A DNA stretch of 64,000 nucleotides from Chryseobacterium sp. JUb7 (GTDB taxonomy: Bacteria > Bacteroidota > Bacteroidia > Flavobacteriales > Weeksellaceae). The notes under the pieces were generated by a model, which searched no databases, was not told the origin of the DNA, and worked only from the letters and a program-made list of their open reading frames with translations. Location of the stretch: assembly GCF_024806495.1 (NCBI RefSeq), contig NZ_JANUFF010000013.1, positions 57,621 through 121,620 on the forward strand. Reading direction: 5' to 3'. Shown here piece after piece: positions 24,651 to 34,032 of the stretch. Every line of letters begins with the position of its first letter. The first letter of the stretch is position 1. The position numbers and the translations under genes were made by a program.

Positions 24651-26489
24651 ATGAATCAATATATTAAAATACTAAAGTTCGCAAGACCTCACCAAAAATA
24701 TATCTACGGAAGTTTATTCTTCAATATTTTGTATTCTGTATTTCAGATTGCTTCTTTAGGGACCATCTTACCGGTTTTAGGAATGCTTTTCGGAACCATT
24801 GAAGCCAAAAAATACAGCGCTCCTCCTGTTTATTCGGGAGATATTTTAGATTTCTTCGATTATGTAAAAGAGTATGCCAATTATTATGTTCAGAGCTTAG
24901 TGACAGAACATGGAGCACTTACTGTGCTGGCCTGGCTTTGTGTAATAACGGCTTTCATGTTTTTACTGAGAAACATTTTCAGATATTTAGGTTCATTTTT
25001 ACTGATCAACTATCGTGTAGGTGTTACCAAAGACCTTCGCGGAGCCATGTACAGAAAGATTCTTTCGTTACCTGTTTCGTTCTTTACAGAAAGCAGAAAG
25101 GGAGATCTTATGTCCCGTATGTCAAATGACGTTGGTGAAGTAGAGGGTAACATTTTAGGTAGCCTGGTCGAATTGATCAATGCTCCGTTCATGTTAATAA
25201 GTACGTTGGTAACTCTTTTCTTTTTGAGTACAGAGATGACCCTTTTTTCACTTTTGGTATTGCCCGTTATGGGAACCATGATCGCGTTGATCGGAAAAAG
25301 TCTGAAAAAAGATTCTCATGAAGCTCAGAACGAAATGGGAAATATCTTCTCTATCGTAGATGAAACTTTGAAATCTACAAAAGTAATTAAGATTTTCAGT
25401 GCCGAAAAAATAATGGACACCCGATTCATGCAGTCTATGCAACGATGGATCAACAGCTCAATAAGATTAGGCAGAAAAAAAGAACTGGCATCGCCAATGA
25501 GCGAATTTCTAGGCTCTGTTACTTTCCTGATCATTGCATGGTACGGAGGAAAACAAATTATCGTGGAACAAAGCATATCTCCTGCAGATTTTCTTGTTTT
25601 CTTAGGTATTTTCTTCCAGATTTTGCCTCCAGTGAAAAGTTTATCACAGTCGATTTCCAATGTTCAGAAAGGAGAAGCTTCTCTTGAAAGAGTTTTAGAA
25701 ATCCTTGATGCAGACGTAAAAATAGACGAAGTTGCCAATCCTGTTTCGATTTCTACATTAAATAAGTCCATTGAATTCAATAATATCGGTTTCTATTACG
25801 ATAAAGACCATACGATTCTTAAAAATTTCTCACTAAGCATTCCCAAAGGAAAAACAGTAGCTTTGGTAGGGCAAAGTGGTAGTGGTAAAACTACGATTGC
25901 CAATCTTTTGGCACGATTCTATGATGTTTCAGAAGGAGATATTTTGATTGACGGAATCAATATAAAACATTTAAATTTAAAGGATTACCGTCAGCTTTTA
26001 GGAATGGTAACTCAGGAATCTGTATTATTTAACGATACCGTTTACAATAATATTTTGATGGGTAAACCGGATGCCACAAGAGAAGAAGTGATTGCTGCAG
26101 CTAAAATCGCTAACGCAGATGCTTTCATTACAAGGCTGCCTGAAGGATATGATTCAAATATCGGAGATGATGGAGGCAAGCTTTCCGGAGGACAGAAACA
26201 AAGAGTTTCCATTGCTAGAGCCGTCTTAAAAAATCCACCGATCATGATTCTTGATGAAGCAACTTCTGCTTTAGATACCGAATCAGAAAGATTTGTTCAG
26301 GACGCCCTGGAAAAGATGATGGAAAACAGAACTTCACTGGTGATCGCTCACAGACTTTCAACGATTCAGAAAGCAGACTGGATTGTGGTTATGGAAAAAG
26401 GAGATATCGTGGAACAGGGAACTCACCACGACCTTATTGCCAAGAAGGGAACTTACCAGAAACTAGTTGAGCTTCAGAATTTTGATTAA
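24651..26489 (+). CDS. ABC exporter, fused permease and ATPase (MsbA-like)
   Basis: A 612-residue half-transporter. The transmembrane domain (about 15-330) has six helices and the coupling sequence of type I exporters. The ATPase domain (about 365-610) has Walker A GQSGSGKTT, the signature LSGGQKQR, Walker B IMILDEATSAL and the H-loop AHRLST. It works as a homodimer in the inner membrane and resembles MsbA-type lipid or drug exporters; an MsbA role in lipid A transport is plausible but is not fixed by sequence. It has its own promoter. A small DUF1801 gene follows after 23 bases. Confidence 0.93.
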   Translation: MNQYIKILKFARPHQKYIYGSLFFNILYSVFQIASLGTILPVLGMLFGTIEAKKYSAPPVYSGDILDFFDYVKEYANYYVQSLVTEHGALTVLAWLCVITAFMFLLRNIFRYLGSFLLINYRVGVTKDLRGAMYRKILSLPVSFFTESRKGDLMSRMSNDVGEVEGNILGSLVELINAPFMLISTLVTLFFLSTEMTLFSLLVLPVMGTMIALIGKSLKKDSHEAQNEMGNIFSIVDETLKSTKVIKIFSAEKIMDTRFMQSMQRWINSSIRLGRKKELASPMSEFLGSVTFLIIAWYGGKQIIVEQSISPADFLVFLGIFFQILPPVKSLSQSISNVQKGEASLERVLEILDADVKIDEVANPVSISTLNKSIEFNNIGFYYDKDHTILKNFSLSIPKGKTVALVGQSGSGKTTIANLLARFYDVSEGDILIDGINIKHLNLKDYRQLLGMVTQESVLFNDTVYNNILMGKPDATREEVIAAAKIANADAFITRLPEGYDSNIGDDGGKLSGGQKQRVSIARAVLKNPPIMILDEATSALDTESERFVQDALEKMMENRTSLVIAHRLSTIQKADWIVVMEKGDIVEQGTHHDLIAKKGTYQKLVELQNFD

Positions 26490-26493
26490 AACT

Positions 26494-26513
26494 TTTTAAA
26501 TCGCGATTTAAAA
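26494..26513. repeat. Perfect 20-bp palindrome at the DUF1801 start codon
   Basis: TTTTAAATCG and CGATTTAAAA join at the centre. The last base is the A of the start codon. It could form a hairpin hiding the start or be an operator. Confidence 0.6.
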
Positions 26514-26860
26514 TGAACCCTATACAAGAGTATTTCTACAGAATTGAAGAGCCTGATAGAAGTACTCTTCTTTTTTTACGTAAAAAAATTCTTGAGTCTG
26601 ATACAGAACATATCACCGAAACATTAAGCTTTGGATTACCTTTTTTCAAGTATAAAAAGAAAATGCTATGCTATCTTTATTACAGCAAAAAATACAGGAA
26701 ACATTATGTAAGTTTTTATCATGGAGACAGGCTTGATTATCAGGAATTACTTCAGGAAGGCAGAAAGAAGTTTAAAATCCTTTTAATTGATATGGAAGAG
26801 GATTTGCCTGTAGAATTTATTTTAAGCCTAATTAATGAAGTTAAAACATATATCAGGTGA
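26513..26860 (+). CDS. DUF1801 domain protein
   Basis: A 115-residue small protein of the YdhG/DUF1801 fold, with the recognisable FGLPFFKYKKKMLCYLYYSKKYRKHYVSF segment in two blocks and the motif EGRKKFKILLI. The family is linked to iron-chaperone (frataxin-like) folds, but its biochemical role is unclear. It lies 23 bases after the ABC exporter and is probably read from the same transcript. A perfect palindrome sits directly on its start codon. It converges on the next gene with only 6 bases between the stop codons. Confidence 0.88.
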   Translation: MNPIQEYFYRIEEPDRSTLLFLRKKILESDTEHITETLSFGLPFFKYKKKMLCYLYYSKKYRKHYVSFYHGDRLDYQELLQEGRKKFKILLIDMEEDLPVEFILSLINEVKTYIR

Positions 26861-26866
26861 TTCTGA

Positions 26867-27283
26867 TCATTTTAATCCGTTAAGGAGAAAAGATTTATTA
26901 ATATCATGAGTTACTTTTTTACTCAGAACAATGGTAATTTTGTTTCCATTAATCAAAGTATCTTTAAAAATATAATCTTCAGAAGTTTTTTTATTATTCA
27001 ACAGAATATAAAAATCGCCTTCAAAATTCCATGATTGACCATACAACAGCACCTCTTTAAATTTTGGAGTCTTTTTTACTTTTATTTTATCAAATTGCTG
27101 CTTAGTGTTGGCTATTTTCATTGCTCCAAATGACTGATAATTCCAATGTAAGGCTTCGTTAGTAAAACAAATATAGCGCTTTTCATTATCGCATTTTACC
27201 TCTTTTGTATCTGTTGAATACCGGCTGAAAGATGTACATGAATAAAAACAAAGCATTATTAAACTTAAAAGGAAAAATTTCAT
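26867..27283 (-). CDS. Hypothetical lipoprotein
   Basis: A 138-residue protein with a lipoprotein signal (MKFFLLSLIMLCFYSC, lipid Cys at 16). The rest is a small beta-rich domain (YGQSWNFEGDFYILLNN). A second ATG directly upstream (27286) is possible. I do not recognise the family. No promoter is clear and the gene stands apart from the psd operon, whose terminator lies just upstream of its start. Confidence 0.72.
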   Translation of the reverse strand: MKFFLLSLIMLCFYSCTSFSRYSTDTKEVKCDNEKRYICFTNEALHWNYQSFGAMKIANTKQQFDKIKVKKTPKFKEVLLYGQSWNFEGDFYILLNNKKTSEDYIFKDTLINGNKITIVLSKKVTHDINKSFLLNGLK

Positions 27284-27324
27284 CAATCTATATTTTTAAA
27301 TTATTTTTTTTCTAAATATAATGA

Positions 27325-27354
27325 AAAAGACTGCTCCTTTAGAAACAGTCTTTT
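27325..27354 (-). terminator. Terminator of the LUD-cdsA-psd operon
   Basis: A 9-bp stem (27325-27333 with 27346-27354, loop 12) with a T run on the minus-strand side. Confidence 0.82.
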
Positions 27355-27373
27355 AAATATTTTAATATAGATC

Positions 27374-28027
27374 TTAATCTTTCATTCTTGCAATCACATC
27401 CAAACCACCTTTTGTGATATCTCCGATCTTACAAATAATTTCAGTGTCCAAAGGCAGAAATACATCCATTCTCGATCCGAATTTAATGAATCCAAACTCA
27501 TGCCCTGCTCTAGCTTTATCCCCTTCATTACAGTAGAAAACGATTCTTCTCGCCACATAACCTGCAATTTGTCTGAAAACCACTTTATGATTGGTTAAAC
27601 TCTGTACAGCAACAGTCGTTCTTTCGTTCTCAGTAGACGATTTTTCGTGCCATGCTACCAGATATTTGCCCGGATGGTATTTTTTGTAAATAACTTCTCC
27701 CGAAACAGGATATCTGCAAATGTGAACATTTAGAGGAGACATAAAGATAGAAACCTGAATGGCTTTCCCTTTAATGAACTCATCTTCTTCTACTTCTTTG
27801 ATCATTACTACTTTTCCGTCAACCGGAGCAATGACATTCTCTCTGTGTTCCAGGATTTCACGATTCGGAACCCTGAAGAACCAAAATACCAAGCTGTAAA
27901 TCACCAATAATGGCAGAATGATCACTAAAGACCACATTTTAAGAAAATAAATAGCCAACACACCAATAATGATAAACAATAAGGTGGCAACGGTAATTGT
28001 TCCTTTTGACTCTCTGTGTAATTTCAT
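27374..28027 (-). CDS. psd: Phosphatidylserine decarboxylase, short (archaeal-type) family
   Basis: A 217-residue membrane-bound enzyme that converts phosphatidylserine to phosphatidylethanolamine, the main flavobacterial phospholipid. Two N-terminal helices (about 10-50) precede the catalytic domain. The self-cleavage site that creates the pyruvoyl group is in IKFGSRMDVFLP, between Gly and Ser. SIFMSPLNVHICRYPVSG is the conserved core. The short form is processed in the same way. It follows cdsA by 4 bases; the two enzymes act in the same pathway via CDP-diacylglycerol. Confidence 0.93.
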   Translation of the reverse strand: MKLHRESKGTITVATLLFIIIGVLAIYFLKMWSLVIILPLLVIYSLVFWFFRVPNREILEHRENVIAPVDGKVVMIKEVEEDEFIKGKAIQVSIFMSPLNVHICRYPVSGEVIYKKYHPGKYLVAWHEKSSTENERTTVAVQSLTNHKVVFRQIAGYVARRIVFYCNEGDKARAGHEFGFIKFGSRMDVFLPLDTEIICKIGDITKGGLDVIARMKD

Positions 28028-28031
28028 GAGA

Positions 28032-28904
28032 TTAAATAAATTTTTCTAAAATAAAGTACAAATATACGACAGGAACGCAGATTAAAAAACTATCCAGCCT
28101 ATCTAATACGCCACCATGTCCGGGAATGATGTTTCCACTGTCTTTTACTGCGAAATTTCTTTTCAGCTGGCTTTCTACCAAATCTCCTGCAGGAGCGAAG
28201 GCTGCTACCAGAAATCCTACGACCATCCAGTTTCCGCGAAGATCAGGATGGTACAGTTCCACGAAATAAGACAGGACTAATGTCAATACCACCCCCCCGA
28301 TATACCCTTCCCAGGTTTTCTTAGGAGAAATTTTGGGTGCCATTTTATGTTTTCCGAAAAACTTTCCTGTTAAATAGGCAAAAGTATCGCTGCTCCAGAT
28401 TAAAATAAATAAAAAAAGAACCTCTAAAGAAAAGCGGTCTTCATAGCTTGAAAACTTTGGCAGGCCTAACGCAAAACTGAATGGTAATGCCACATAAATA
28501 ACAGTAAAAATAAGCTTTCCGCTATCAAAATATAATTCATTGGGATACTTGAATAAAGTTACCACTGCAATGACAATTAAGACCAGAGCCAAAATCTCAC
28601 TGAATCTGAAATCGAAAAAGAAATCATGATGAAAATACCTTTTTGAAAAAATATAAAAGATGAATCCTATGAGCGGAAAAACAACCCATTTTTCATAGCT
28701 GTTTCCAAACTTCATAATTTTCACACACTCCCAAGAGCCTACTGCCAGCAAAAATGTAATTAAACCATAGTATAAATACTCCTGTTTTGCTAATTCCGGA
28801 GAAATACTATTGATAAGTTGAGCTCCCAGCGGTGTTGTACACAGAATAATGACAGCAACGTACACAATTCCGGAAAGGGTTCTTTGAATGAGGTTTTTGT
28901 CCAA
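28032..28904 (-). CDS. cdsA: Phosphatidate cytidylyltransferase
   Basis: A 290-residue membrane protein with about eight helices that makes CDP-diacylglycerol from phosphatidate and CTP. The C-terminal signature is complete: SPKKTWEGYIGG, then DLVESQLKRNFAVKDSG, then IPGHGGVLDRLDSF with the metal-binding Asp pair. It is part of a LUD-cdsA-psd operon with short spacers (24 and 4 bases). Confidence 0.95.
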   Translation of the reverse strand: MDKNLIQRTLSGIVYVAVIILCTTPLGAQLINSISPELAKQEYLYYGLITFLLAVGSWECVKIMKFGNSYEKWVVFPLIGFIFYIFSKRYFHHDFFFDFRFSEILALVLIVIAVVTLFKYPNELYFDSGKLIFTVIYVALPFSFALGLPKFSSYEDRFSLEVLFLFILIWSSDTFAYLTGKFFGKHKMAPKISPKKTWEGYIGGVVLTLVLSYFVELYHPDLRGNWMVVGFLVAAFAPAGDLVESQLKRNFAVKDSGNIIPGHGGVLDRLDSFLICVPVVYLYFILEKFI

Positions 28905-28928
28905 AATTTAAAATTTAGAAAATAATGC

Positions 28929-29510
28929 TTAATCTTCAAGCAACAATAAAAACAGTTTTGTATTGGCATGAGAAGACGTATCAAGTTTCGACTGGCTTCC
29001 ACTGATAGAAGTAAGATTCTTAATATTTCCGTTTCTCTTTATTTTTCCCATCGCATCATTAAGATTATTGACAATCTGTGAAACATTGGCAATAATGATA
29101 ATTTTGCTGGGTAATCTTGATGAGTGATAGTGAAGGATGTTATTATGGGAAAGCATTATTCTTCCGTCATAAGCGATCAGATATTCGCAGGTAATGAAAG
29201 CAGCATCGCTGGAATGTTCCATTTCTGATGTGTAAGGAACTTTCACCACGTTTAAGAAGTTTTGCAGCTCTTTATCCCAACAAAACACTTTTCCGATACC
29301 TTCTATTTTAATAATCTGATGTAAAGTCTGTAGAGCTTCCGCTTCATCTGCACAATAATTAAAAAATCCCCCCGAATGCGTAAACAATTGGGCAAACTTA
29401 TAGTCGAGATCCGCATTTTTCAGCGAGTCCCCTAACTTCTCCAGGCTAGGTTTTTCTTCCTCCTCAGGCTGGTTGGTAAGTTTGCTTACAATCCTCTTGA
29501 ATAAATTCAA
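28929..29510 (-). CDS. LUD domain protein (LutC/YkgG-like)
   Basis: A 193-residue cytosolic protein. The LUD fold is recognised from the pattern SDAAFITCEYLIAYDGRIMLSHNN and LPSKIIIIANVSQIVNNL. LutC-type proteins work in lactate oxidation complexes with LutA and LutB, but none of these is nearby, so its role here is open. It is the first gene of the operon with cdsA and psd, a common flavobacterial order, which hints at a link to membrane lipid supply. It has its own promoter after the ftsH terminator. Confidence 0.87.
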   Translation of the reverse strand: MNLFKRIVSKLTNQPEEEEKPSLEKLGDSLKNADLDYKFAQLFTHSGGFFNYCADEAEALQTLHQIIKIEGIGKVFCWDKELQNFLNVVKVPYTSEMEHSSDAAFITCEYLIAYDGRIMLSHNNILHYHSSRLPSKIIIIANVSQIVNNLNDAMGKIKRNGNIKNLTSISGSQSKLDTSSHANTKLFLLLLED

Positions 29511-29537
29511 CTTAATTTATTTTTAGTCAACTTTATA

Positions 29538-29570
29538 CAAAAGTAAAAAATTAATTATAATAGACTCCAA
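29538..29570 (-). promoter_or_regulatory. Promoter TTG-N22-TACTTTTG of the LUD-cdsA-psd operon
   Basis: On the minus strand, TTG at 29570-29568 and TACTTTTG at 29545-29538; the ATG is 28 bases further. Confidence 0.62.
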
Positions 29571-29587
29571 AAATCTGCCTTTAAATA

Positions 29588-29623
29588 TGAAAAAACCTGA
29601 CAATTTTACTATTGTCAGGTTTT
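29588..29623 (-). terminator. Terminator after ftsH
   Basis: A 13-bp perfect stem (29592-29604 with 29611-29623, loop of 6) followed on the minus strand by TTTTTT. It separates rsfS-ftsH from the LUD operon. Confidence 0.93.
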
Positions 29624-29647
29624 AATTTATTGTTTTTACAAAGAATT

Positions 29648-31660
29648 TTAAAGCTGAGTCGGACTTTCAGGTGCCTGAATTTCACTTTCCTCTTCCTTAT
29701 CTTTTATAATAATCTGCTCGCTCGGCTCTTTAGCATCAGGAATTGTATTGGTAACCGGTTTCTCTGTCAATTCAGGATCCCAAGCTCTTTTCCCGAATAC
29801 TTCTTCTAAATCTTCGCGGAAGATCACCTCTTTCTCTAAAAGCTTATTGGCTAAAGCATCAAGTTTATCTTTATTATCAGTCAGAATCTGAATCGCTCTG
29901 CTATACTGATTTTCAATAATTCCTTTGATTTCAGCATCAATCTTTTTCGCTGTTTCTTCAGAATATGGTTTTCCAAAAGAGTACTCAGACTGACCTGAAC
30001 TGTCATAGTAAGAAATATTACCAATATTCGGACTCAAACCATAGATCGTTACCATCGCCTGAGCTCTTTTCGTCACACTTTCCAAATCTGAAAGTGCACC
30101 TGTAGAAATATTGTTAAAAATAACCTGCTCTGCTGCTCTACCTCCTAATGTTGCACATAACTCGTCCAGCATTTGCTCTGTAGTGGTCAGTTGTCTTTCT
30201 TCCGGTAAGTACCAAGCCGCCCCTAAAGAACGTCCTCTCGGAACAATTGTTACTTTTAATAATGGTGAAGCATGTTCTACCAACCAAGAAATCGTTGCGT
30301 GTCCAGCTTCGTGGTAAGCCACTCTTTTCTTTTCAGAAGGTTTAATCGCTTTATTTTTCTTCTCAAGACCTCCGATAATTCTGTCTACAGCATCAAGGAA
30401 ATCCTGTTTTGTTACTGAAGTATGATTGTTTCTTGCCGCAATTAATGCTGCTTCGTTACATAAATTAGCAATATCTGCTCCACTGAAACCTGGTGTTTGT
30501 TTTGCCAAAAAGTCTCTGTCTACATTATCGTCAAGCTTGATTTTCTTTAAGTGAACATCAAGAATCTGTCTTCTTTCGTGCAGTTCCGGAAGATCTACAT
30601 AGATCGAACGGTCAAAACGACCGGCTCTCATCAAAGCTTTATCCAGGATATCTGCTCTGTTGGTTGCAGCCATTACAATAACGTTGGTATCTGTTCCGAA
30701 ACCATCCATTTCAGTAAGAAGCTGGTTTAATGTGTTTTCTCTTTCATCGTTTCCACCTGAGAAATTATTTTTCCCTCTGGCACGCCCGATGGCATCAATC
30801 TCATCAATGAAGATAATGGCAGGAGATTTAGCTTTAGCCTGAGCAAAAAGATCTCTTACTCTAGAAGCACCTACTCCTACAAACATTTCCACAAAGTCAG
30901 AACCTGAAAGTGAGAAGAAAGGAACTTTAGCTTCACCCGCTACTGCTTTTGCCAATAACGTCTTACCTGTTCCCGGAGGTCCTACCAAAAGTACACCTTT
31001 AGGAATTTTACCTCCCAATTTAGTATATTTTTCAGAGTTTTTCAAGAAGTCTACCACTTCCTGTACCTCTTCTTTTGCACCTTCCAAACCGGCAACATCT
31101 TTAAATGTCACCTGAATTCTTTCTTTTTCATCAAAAAGTTTGGCTTTAGATTTCCCGATAGAGAAAATTTGTCCACCAGGACCTCCGCCACCGCCCATCT
31201 TTCTGAAAAGAAGGAAGTAGAATAGTCCCAAAATTGCGATCCAGATCAATGCTGAAACCAAAATATCCATAAACGGATTTTTGCCTGCACCATAATCTTT
31301 CGAGGTTTTAATTGCCGGATTTTGGGCTTTTACCTGATCAAATTTTTGAAGAAAAAGTTGAAGATCTCCGTATTTCACAGAATAATCTGCTTTTGGAGCC
31401 ATTGAGAAAGCAGAAAGCGGATCGTTTTCTTTGGTTTTACTCACCATCGCCGTTTTTGCTGCCTGTGTAAGGAAAACATCGGCTTTCTCAGTATCTTTAT
31501 AAATTATAATGTTCTGAACTTTTCCGGATTGCATTTCTCTGAAGAAACCATCTTCATCGATAGATTTTGCACTTTCGCCTCCTAAAAAATTAGAACCGAA
31601 AAATAACAAAAGAGCTATGATTGCAATCGGAAAAAACCAGTTGAATCCTTTATTGTTCAT
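29648..31660 (-). CDS. ftsH: ATP-dependent zinc metalloprotease FtsH
   Basis: A 670-residue inner-membrane protease. Two transmembrane segments (about 10-25 and 130-150) flank a periplasmic domain. The AAA domain has Walker A GPPGTGKT, Walker B IIFIDEIDAIG and the second region of homology NRADILDKALMRAGRFDR. The zinc site is HEAGHA with the third ligand Asp in ALSDLESVT. A C-terminal Glu/Pro-rich tail of about 35 residues is typical of Bacteroidota. It is encoded 16 bases after rsfS and is followed by a strong terminator. Confidence 0.97.
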   Translation of the reverse strand: MNNKGFNWFFPIAIIALLLFFGSNFLGGESAKSIDEDGFFREMQSGKVQNIIIYKDTEKADVFLTQAAKTAMVSKTKENDPLSAFSMAPKADYSVKYGDLQLFLQKFDQVKAQNPAIKTSKDYGAGKNPFMDILVSALIWIAILGLFYFLLFRKMGGGGGPGGQIFSIGKSKAKLFDEKERIQVTFKDVAGLEGAKEEVQEVVDFLKNSEKYTKLGGKIPKGVLLVGPPGTGKTLLAKAVAGEAKVPFFSLSGSDFVEMFVGVGASRVRDLFAQAKAKSPAIIFIDEIDAIGRARGKNNFSGGNDERENTLNQLLTEMDGFGTDTNVIVMAATNRADILDKALMRAGRFDRSIYVDLPELHERRQILDVHLKKIKLDDNVDRDFLAKQTPGFSGADIANLCNEAALIAARNNHTSVTKQDFLDAVDRIIGGLEKKNKAIKPSEKKRVAYHEAGHATISWLVEHASPLLKVTIVPRGRSLGAAWYLPEERQLTTTEQMLDELCATLGGRAAEQVIFNNISTGALSDLESVTKRAQAMVTIYGLSPNIGNISYYDSSGQSEYSFGKPYSEETAKKIDAEIKGIIENQYSRAIQILTDNKDKLDALANKLLEKEVIFREDLEEVFGKRAWDPELTEKPVTNTIPDAKEPSEQIIIKDKEEESEIQAPESPTQL

Positions 31661-31676
31661 TTATACTTTTTAAAAT

Positions 31677-32045
31677 TTAATATTCGCTTTCAATTTTTGT
31701 AATTTTCGCATCTCCCCAAAGTTCCTCAATATCGTAATATTCACGAGTTTCTTTCTGGAAGATATGAACTACTACCGTAACATAGTCTACTAAAACCCAC
31801 ATCGAGTTTTCTGTACCTTCTACATGCCAAGGTCTGTCTTTAAGATCGTTTCTCACCTTCTTCTCTACACTTCCTGCTAATGCAGATACCTGTGTATTTG
31901 AATTTCCGCTACAAATTATAAAAGTTTCTGCTACAGAGTTTTCTATGTTTGAAAGATCGAAAATCATAATATCTTCACCTTTTACATCTTGGATAGCCTC
32001 TACAATTTTATCTATTAGCGCTTGCTTTTCTGCTGTTTTATTCAT
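31677..32045 (-). CDS. rsfS: Ribosome silencing factor RsfS
   Basis: A 122-residue protein that binds ribosomal protein uL14 and blocks joining of the 30S and 50S subunits during starvation. Signatures are DLSNIENSVAETFIICSGNS and the WHVEGTENSMWVLVDY segment. The frame is open to 32066, but a -7 element lies over that codon, so ATG 32045 (MNKTAEKQAL) is chosen. It forms an operon with ftsH. Confidence 0.94.
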   Translation of the reverse strand: MNKTAEKQALIDKIVEAIQDVKGEDIMIFDLSNIENSVAETFIICSGNSNTQVSALAGSVEKKVRNDLKDRPWHVEGTENSMWVLVDYVTVVVHIFQKETREYYDIEELWGDAKITKIESEY

Positions 32046-32063
32046 TAAAATATCTATAATCTG

Positions 32064-32071
32064 CAAATTTA
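32064..32071 (-). promoter_or_regulatory. -7 element TAAATTTG of rsfS-ftsH
   Basis: It lies 19 bases before ATG 32045 on the minus strand and rules out the longer start at 32066. Confidence 0.62.
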
Positions 32072-32131
32072 TTGTTTTTTCTTTACTTTAGCCTTATTTT
32101 TAACCCTTTAAAAGTCTTAAAGTTTTCTTAA

Positions 32132-32848
32132 ATGAGTCAATTATTCTACCTTAAAGAGTGCTCTTCTACTAATGACGAAATATCAAAGTTTTTACTTTAC
32201 GAAAATTCTGATTTTTTTGGTTTACACACATTCAATCAAACGAAAGGTCGCGGACAGTATGGAAATACATGGGCTTCTACTGCTGAAAAAAATTTAGCGT
32301 ACACTCTAGCCGTAAAAGCTCAGAACTTTAAGGTCTCCGATTTTATGTTCAATTATTATACCGCAATTATCATCAGGGATTTCCTTGCCAAATTGACTGA
32401 AAATACAGTTCATATAAAATGGCCGAACGATATAATTCTTAAAAATAAAAAAATAGTCGGAATTCTGATTGAAAAGAAAAAAATTAATCAAAATAATTAT
32501 TTCATCATCGGCGCCGGATTTAATGTTCTTCAGGATACATTCGATGAAATATCAAACGCAGGCTCACTTCTGACGCAAACAGGACAAAGATTTGAGCTGG
32601 AAGAGTTCACCTTAAAGCTTCATGATTTTTTGACAGAAAAATTAAAAAATCTTCCTTCAGAACAGGAAATTATGGAACAATTTAACCACCATTTATTCCG
32701 TAAAGATCAGATTTCGGTTTTCGAAATCGAAAAAGAAAGACAAAATGGCATCATAAAACATGCTGACGAAAAAGGAGAACTCTGGATCGAACTGGAAAAA
32801 GACGGATTAAAACCTTTTTACCACAAAGAAATAAAACTCCTTTATTGA
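32132..32848 (+). CDS. birA: Biotin-[acetyl-CoA-carboxylase] ligase
   Basis: A 238-residue enzyme that activates biotin with ATP and attaches it to carrier proteins. The biotin-binding motif is KGRGQYGNTWAS and the catalytic core IKWPNDIILKNKKIVGILIE. No N-terminal DNA-binding domain is present, so it is a ligase only, not a repressor. It is divergent from rsfS. Its last 7 bases overlap the end of the convergent LptF/G-like gene, and no terminator lies between them. Confidence 0.93.
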   Translation: MSQLFYLKECSSTNDEISKFLLYENSDFFGLHTFNQTKGRGQYGNTWASTAEKNLAYTLAVKAQNFKVSDFMFNYYTAIIIRDFLAKLTENTVHIKWPNDIILKNKKIVGILIEKKKINQNNYFIIGAGFNVLQDTFDEISNAGSLLTQTGQRFELEEFTLKLHDFLTEKLKNLPSEQEIMEQFNHHLFRKDQISVFEIEKERQNGIIKHADEKGELWIELEKDGLKPFYHKEIKLLY

Positions 32849-33954
32849 TTTGCTCTTTTAAAGTATAAATAAGCGGCAAGCGGAAAAAAGACAATATTCG
32901 GAAACCACATCGCCAATAGCGGTGACATGCTTTTATTTTCCGATACCACTTTTAATGCTTCGAATGAAAATACAAATACGAAAGCCAGGGAGATCCCAAG
33001 CGCAAGATTAATTCCCAATCCTCCACGCTTCTTTTGTGAAGAAAGTGACAAGGCAAGAAAGGTTAAAATAACAATAGAAATAGGCATTGAGGTTCTTTGA
33101 TGAAGCTCGTTAAGGTGCGCATTCAGGTTACTGTTTCCTTTTTCCGTTTCTCTTTTAATAAATTTTAAAAGTTCCGGTGTGGTTTTATTTTGTCCTAAAA
33201 GTTCATTTGGGAAAAGTTCTTCAGGATCATGGCCATAACTTTTTATTAACTCATAGCCGTTAGCCAGTTTCTCAGAATCATCTTTATTAATAGTTTTCTC
33301 AAGATAGCTATTGAGTATAAATTTCTTTTTGGTTTTGTCCCAAAGTACATCAGAGGCTTTAAGCTCATAAACCATCTTTCTGTCTTTATCAAATTTCTGA
33401 AAGATAAATCCAGATCCTCTTTTCTCTCTTTTATTCCAGGAATTAATGAAAATATACTCTGTTCTGCTCAACTGTGCGGAAACTGGCGCTGTTCCCAGCA
33501 CTTTTTCTTTATTGGCTGCATTATAGGTATAGGCTTCCAGCTGATTTTTCTGAATATTGGCCCAAGGCAATACAAAGTGATTGATTCCCAACGACAATAC
33601 AGCAATAAACAGAGAAGTAAGCAGATAAGGTTTTGCAAAACGGTGAAAACTCGCCCCACTACTGATTATCGCAACAATTTCCGTATTATTTGCCAGCCTT
33701 GAGGTAAAATAAATCACTGAAATAAACACCAGAATAGACAAAAATGTCATCACCAGGTTGACAATCCAGAAAGGATAAAAATGGATAAGAAAATAGGTCA
33801 AATCCAGTTTTGGATCAATGAGTTTAGCATTTTCGATCCTCGGGATTTTTTGCTGAACATCAATTACCAAAACAACTATAGACAGCAATATCAACATGAA
33901 ACTAAAAGTCCCAAGGTATTTTTTAATGATATATCTGTCTATAATTTTTAGCAT
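32842..33954 (-). CDS. LptF/LptG family permease
   Basis: A 370-residue inner-membrane protein of the YjgP/YjgQ family, part of the LptB2FG complex that extracts lipopolysaccharide and passes it to the transport bridge. Six helices in two groups of three (1-3 before about residue 120, 4-6 after about 285) flank a periplasmic beta-jellyroll domain. The start MLKIIDRYIIKKYLGTF is typical. Whether it is LptF or LptG cannot be decided. It lies 78 bases downstream of tgt on the same strand. Confidence 0.92.
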   Translation of the reverse strand: MLKIIDRYIIKKYLGTFSFMLILLSIVVLVIDVQQKIPRIENAKLIDPKLDLTYFLIHFYPFWIVNLVMTFLSILVFISVIYFTSRLANNTEIVAIISSGASFHRFAKPYLLTSLFIAVLSLGINHFVLPWANIQKNQLEAYTYNAANKEKVLGTAPVSAQLSRTEYIFINSWNKREKRGSGFIFQKFDKDRKMVYELKASDVLWDKTKKKFILNSYLEKTINKDDSEKLANGYELIKSYGHDPEELFPNELLGQNKTTPELLKFIKRETEKGNSNLNAHLNELHQRTSMPISIVILTFLALSLSSQKKRGGLGINLALGISLAFVFVFSFEALKVVSENKSMSPLLAMWFPNIVFFPLAAYLYFKRANQ

Positions 33955-34032
33955 TTTACTGCGTTTTATTTATGTTTATCATTTGATAGGATTCCGTCCT
34001 ACCCTATTTAAATGGTCTTTTTCAGACTCTTT

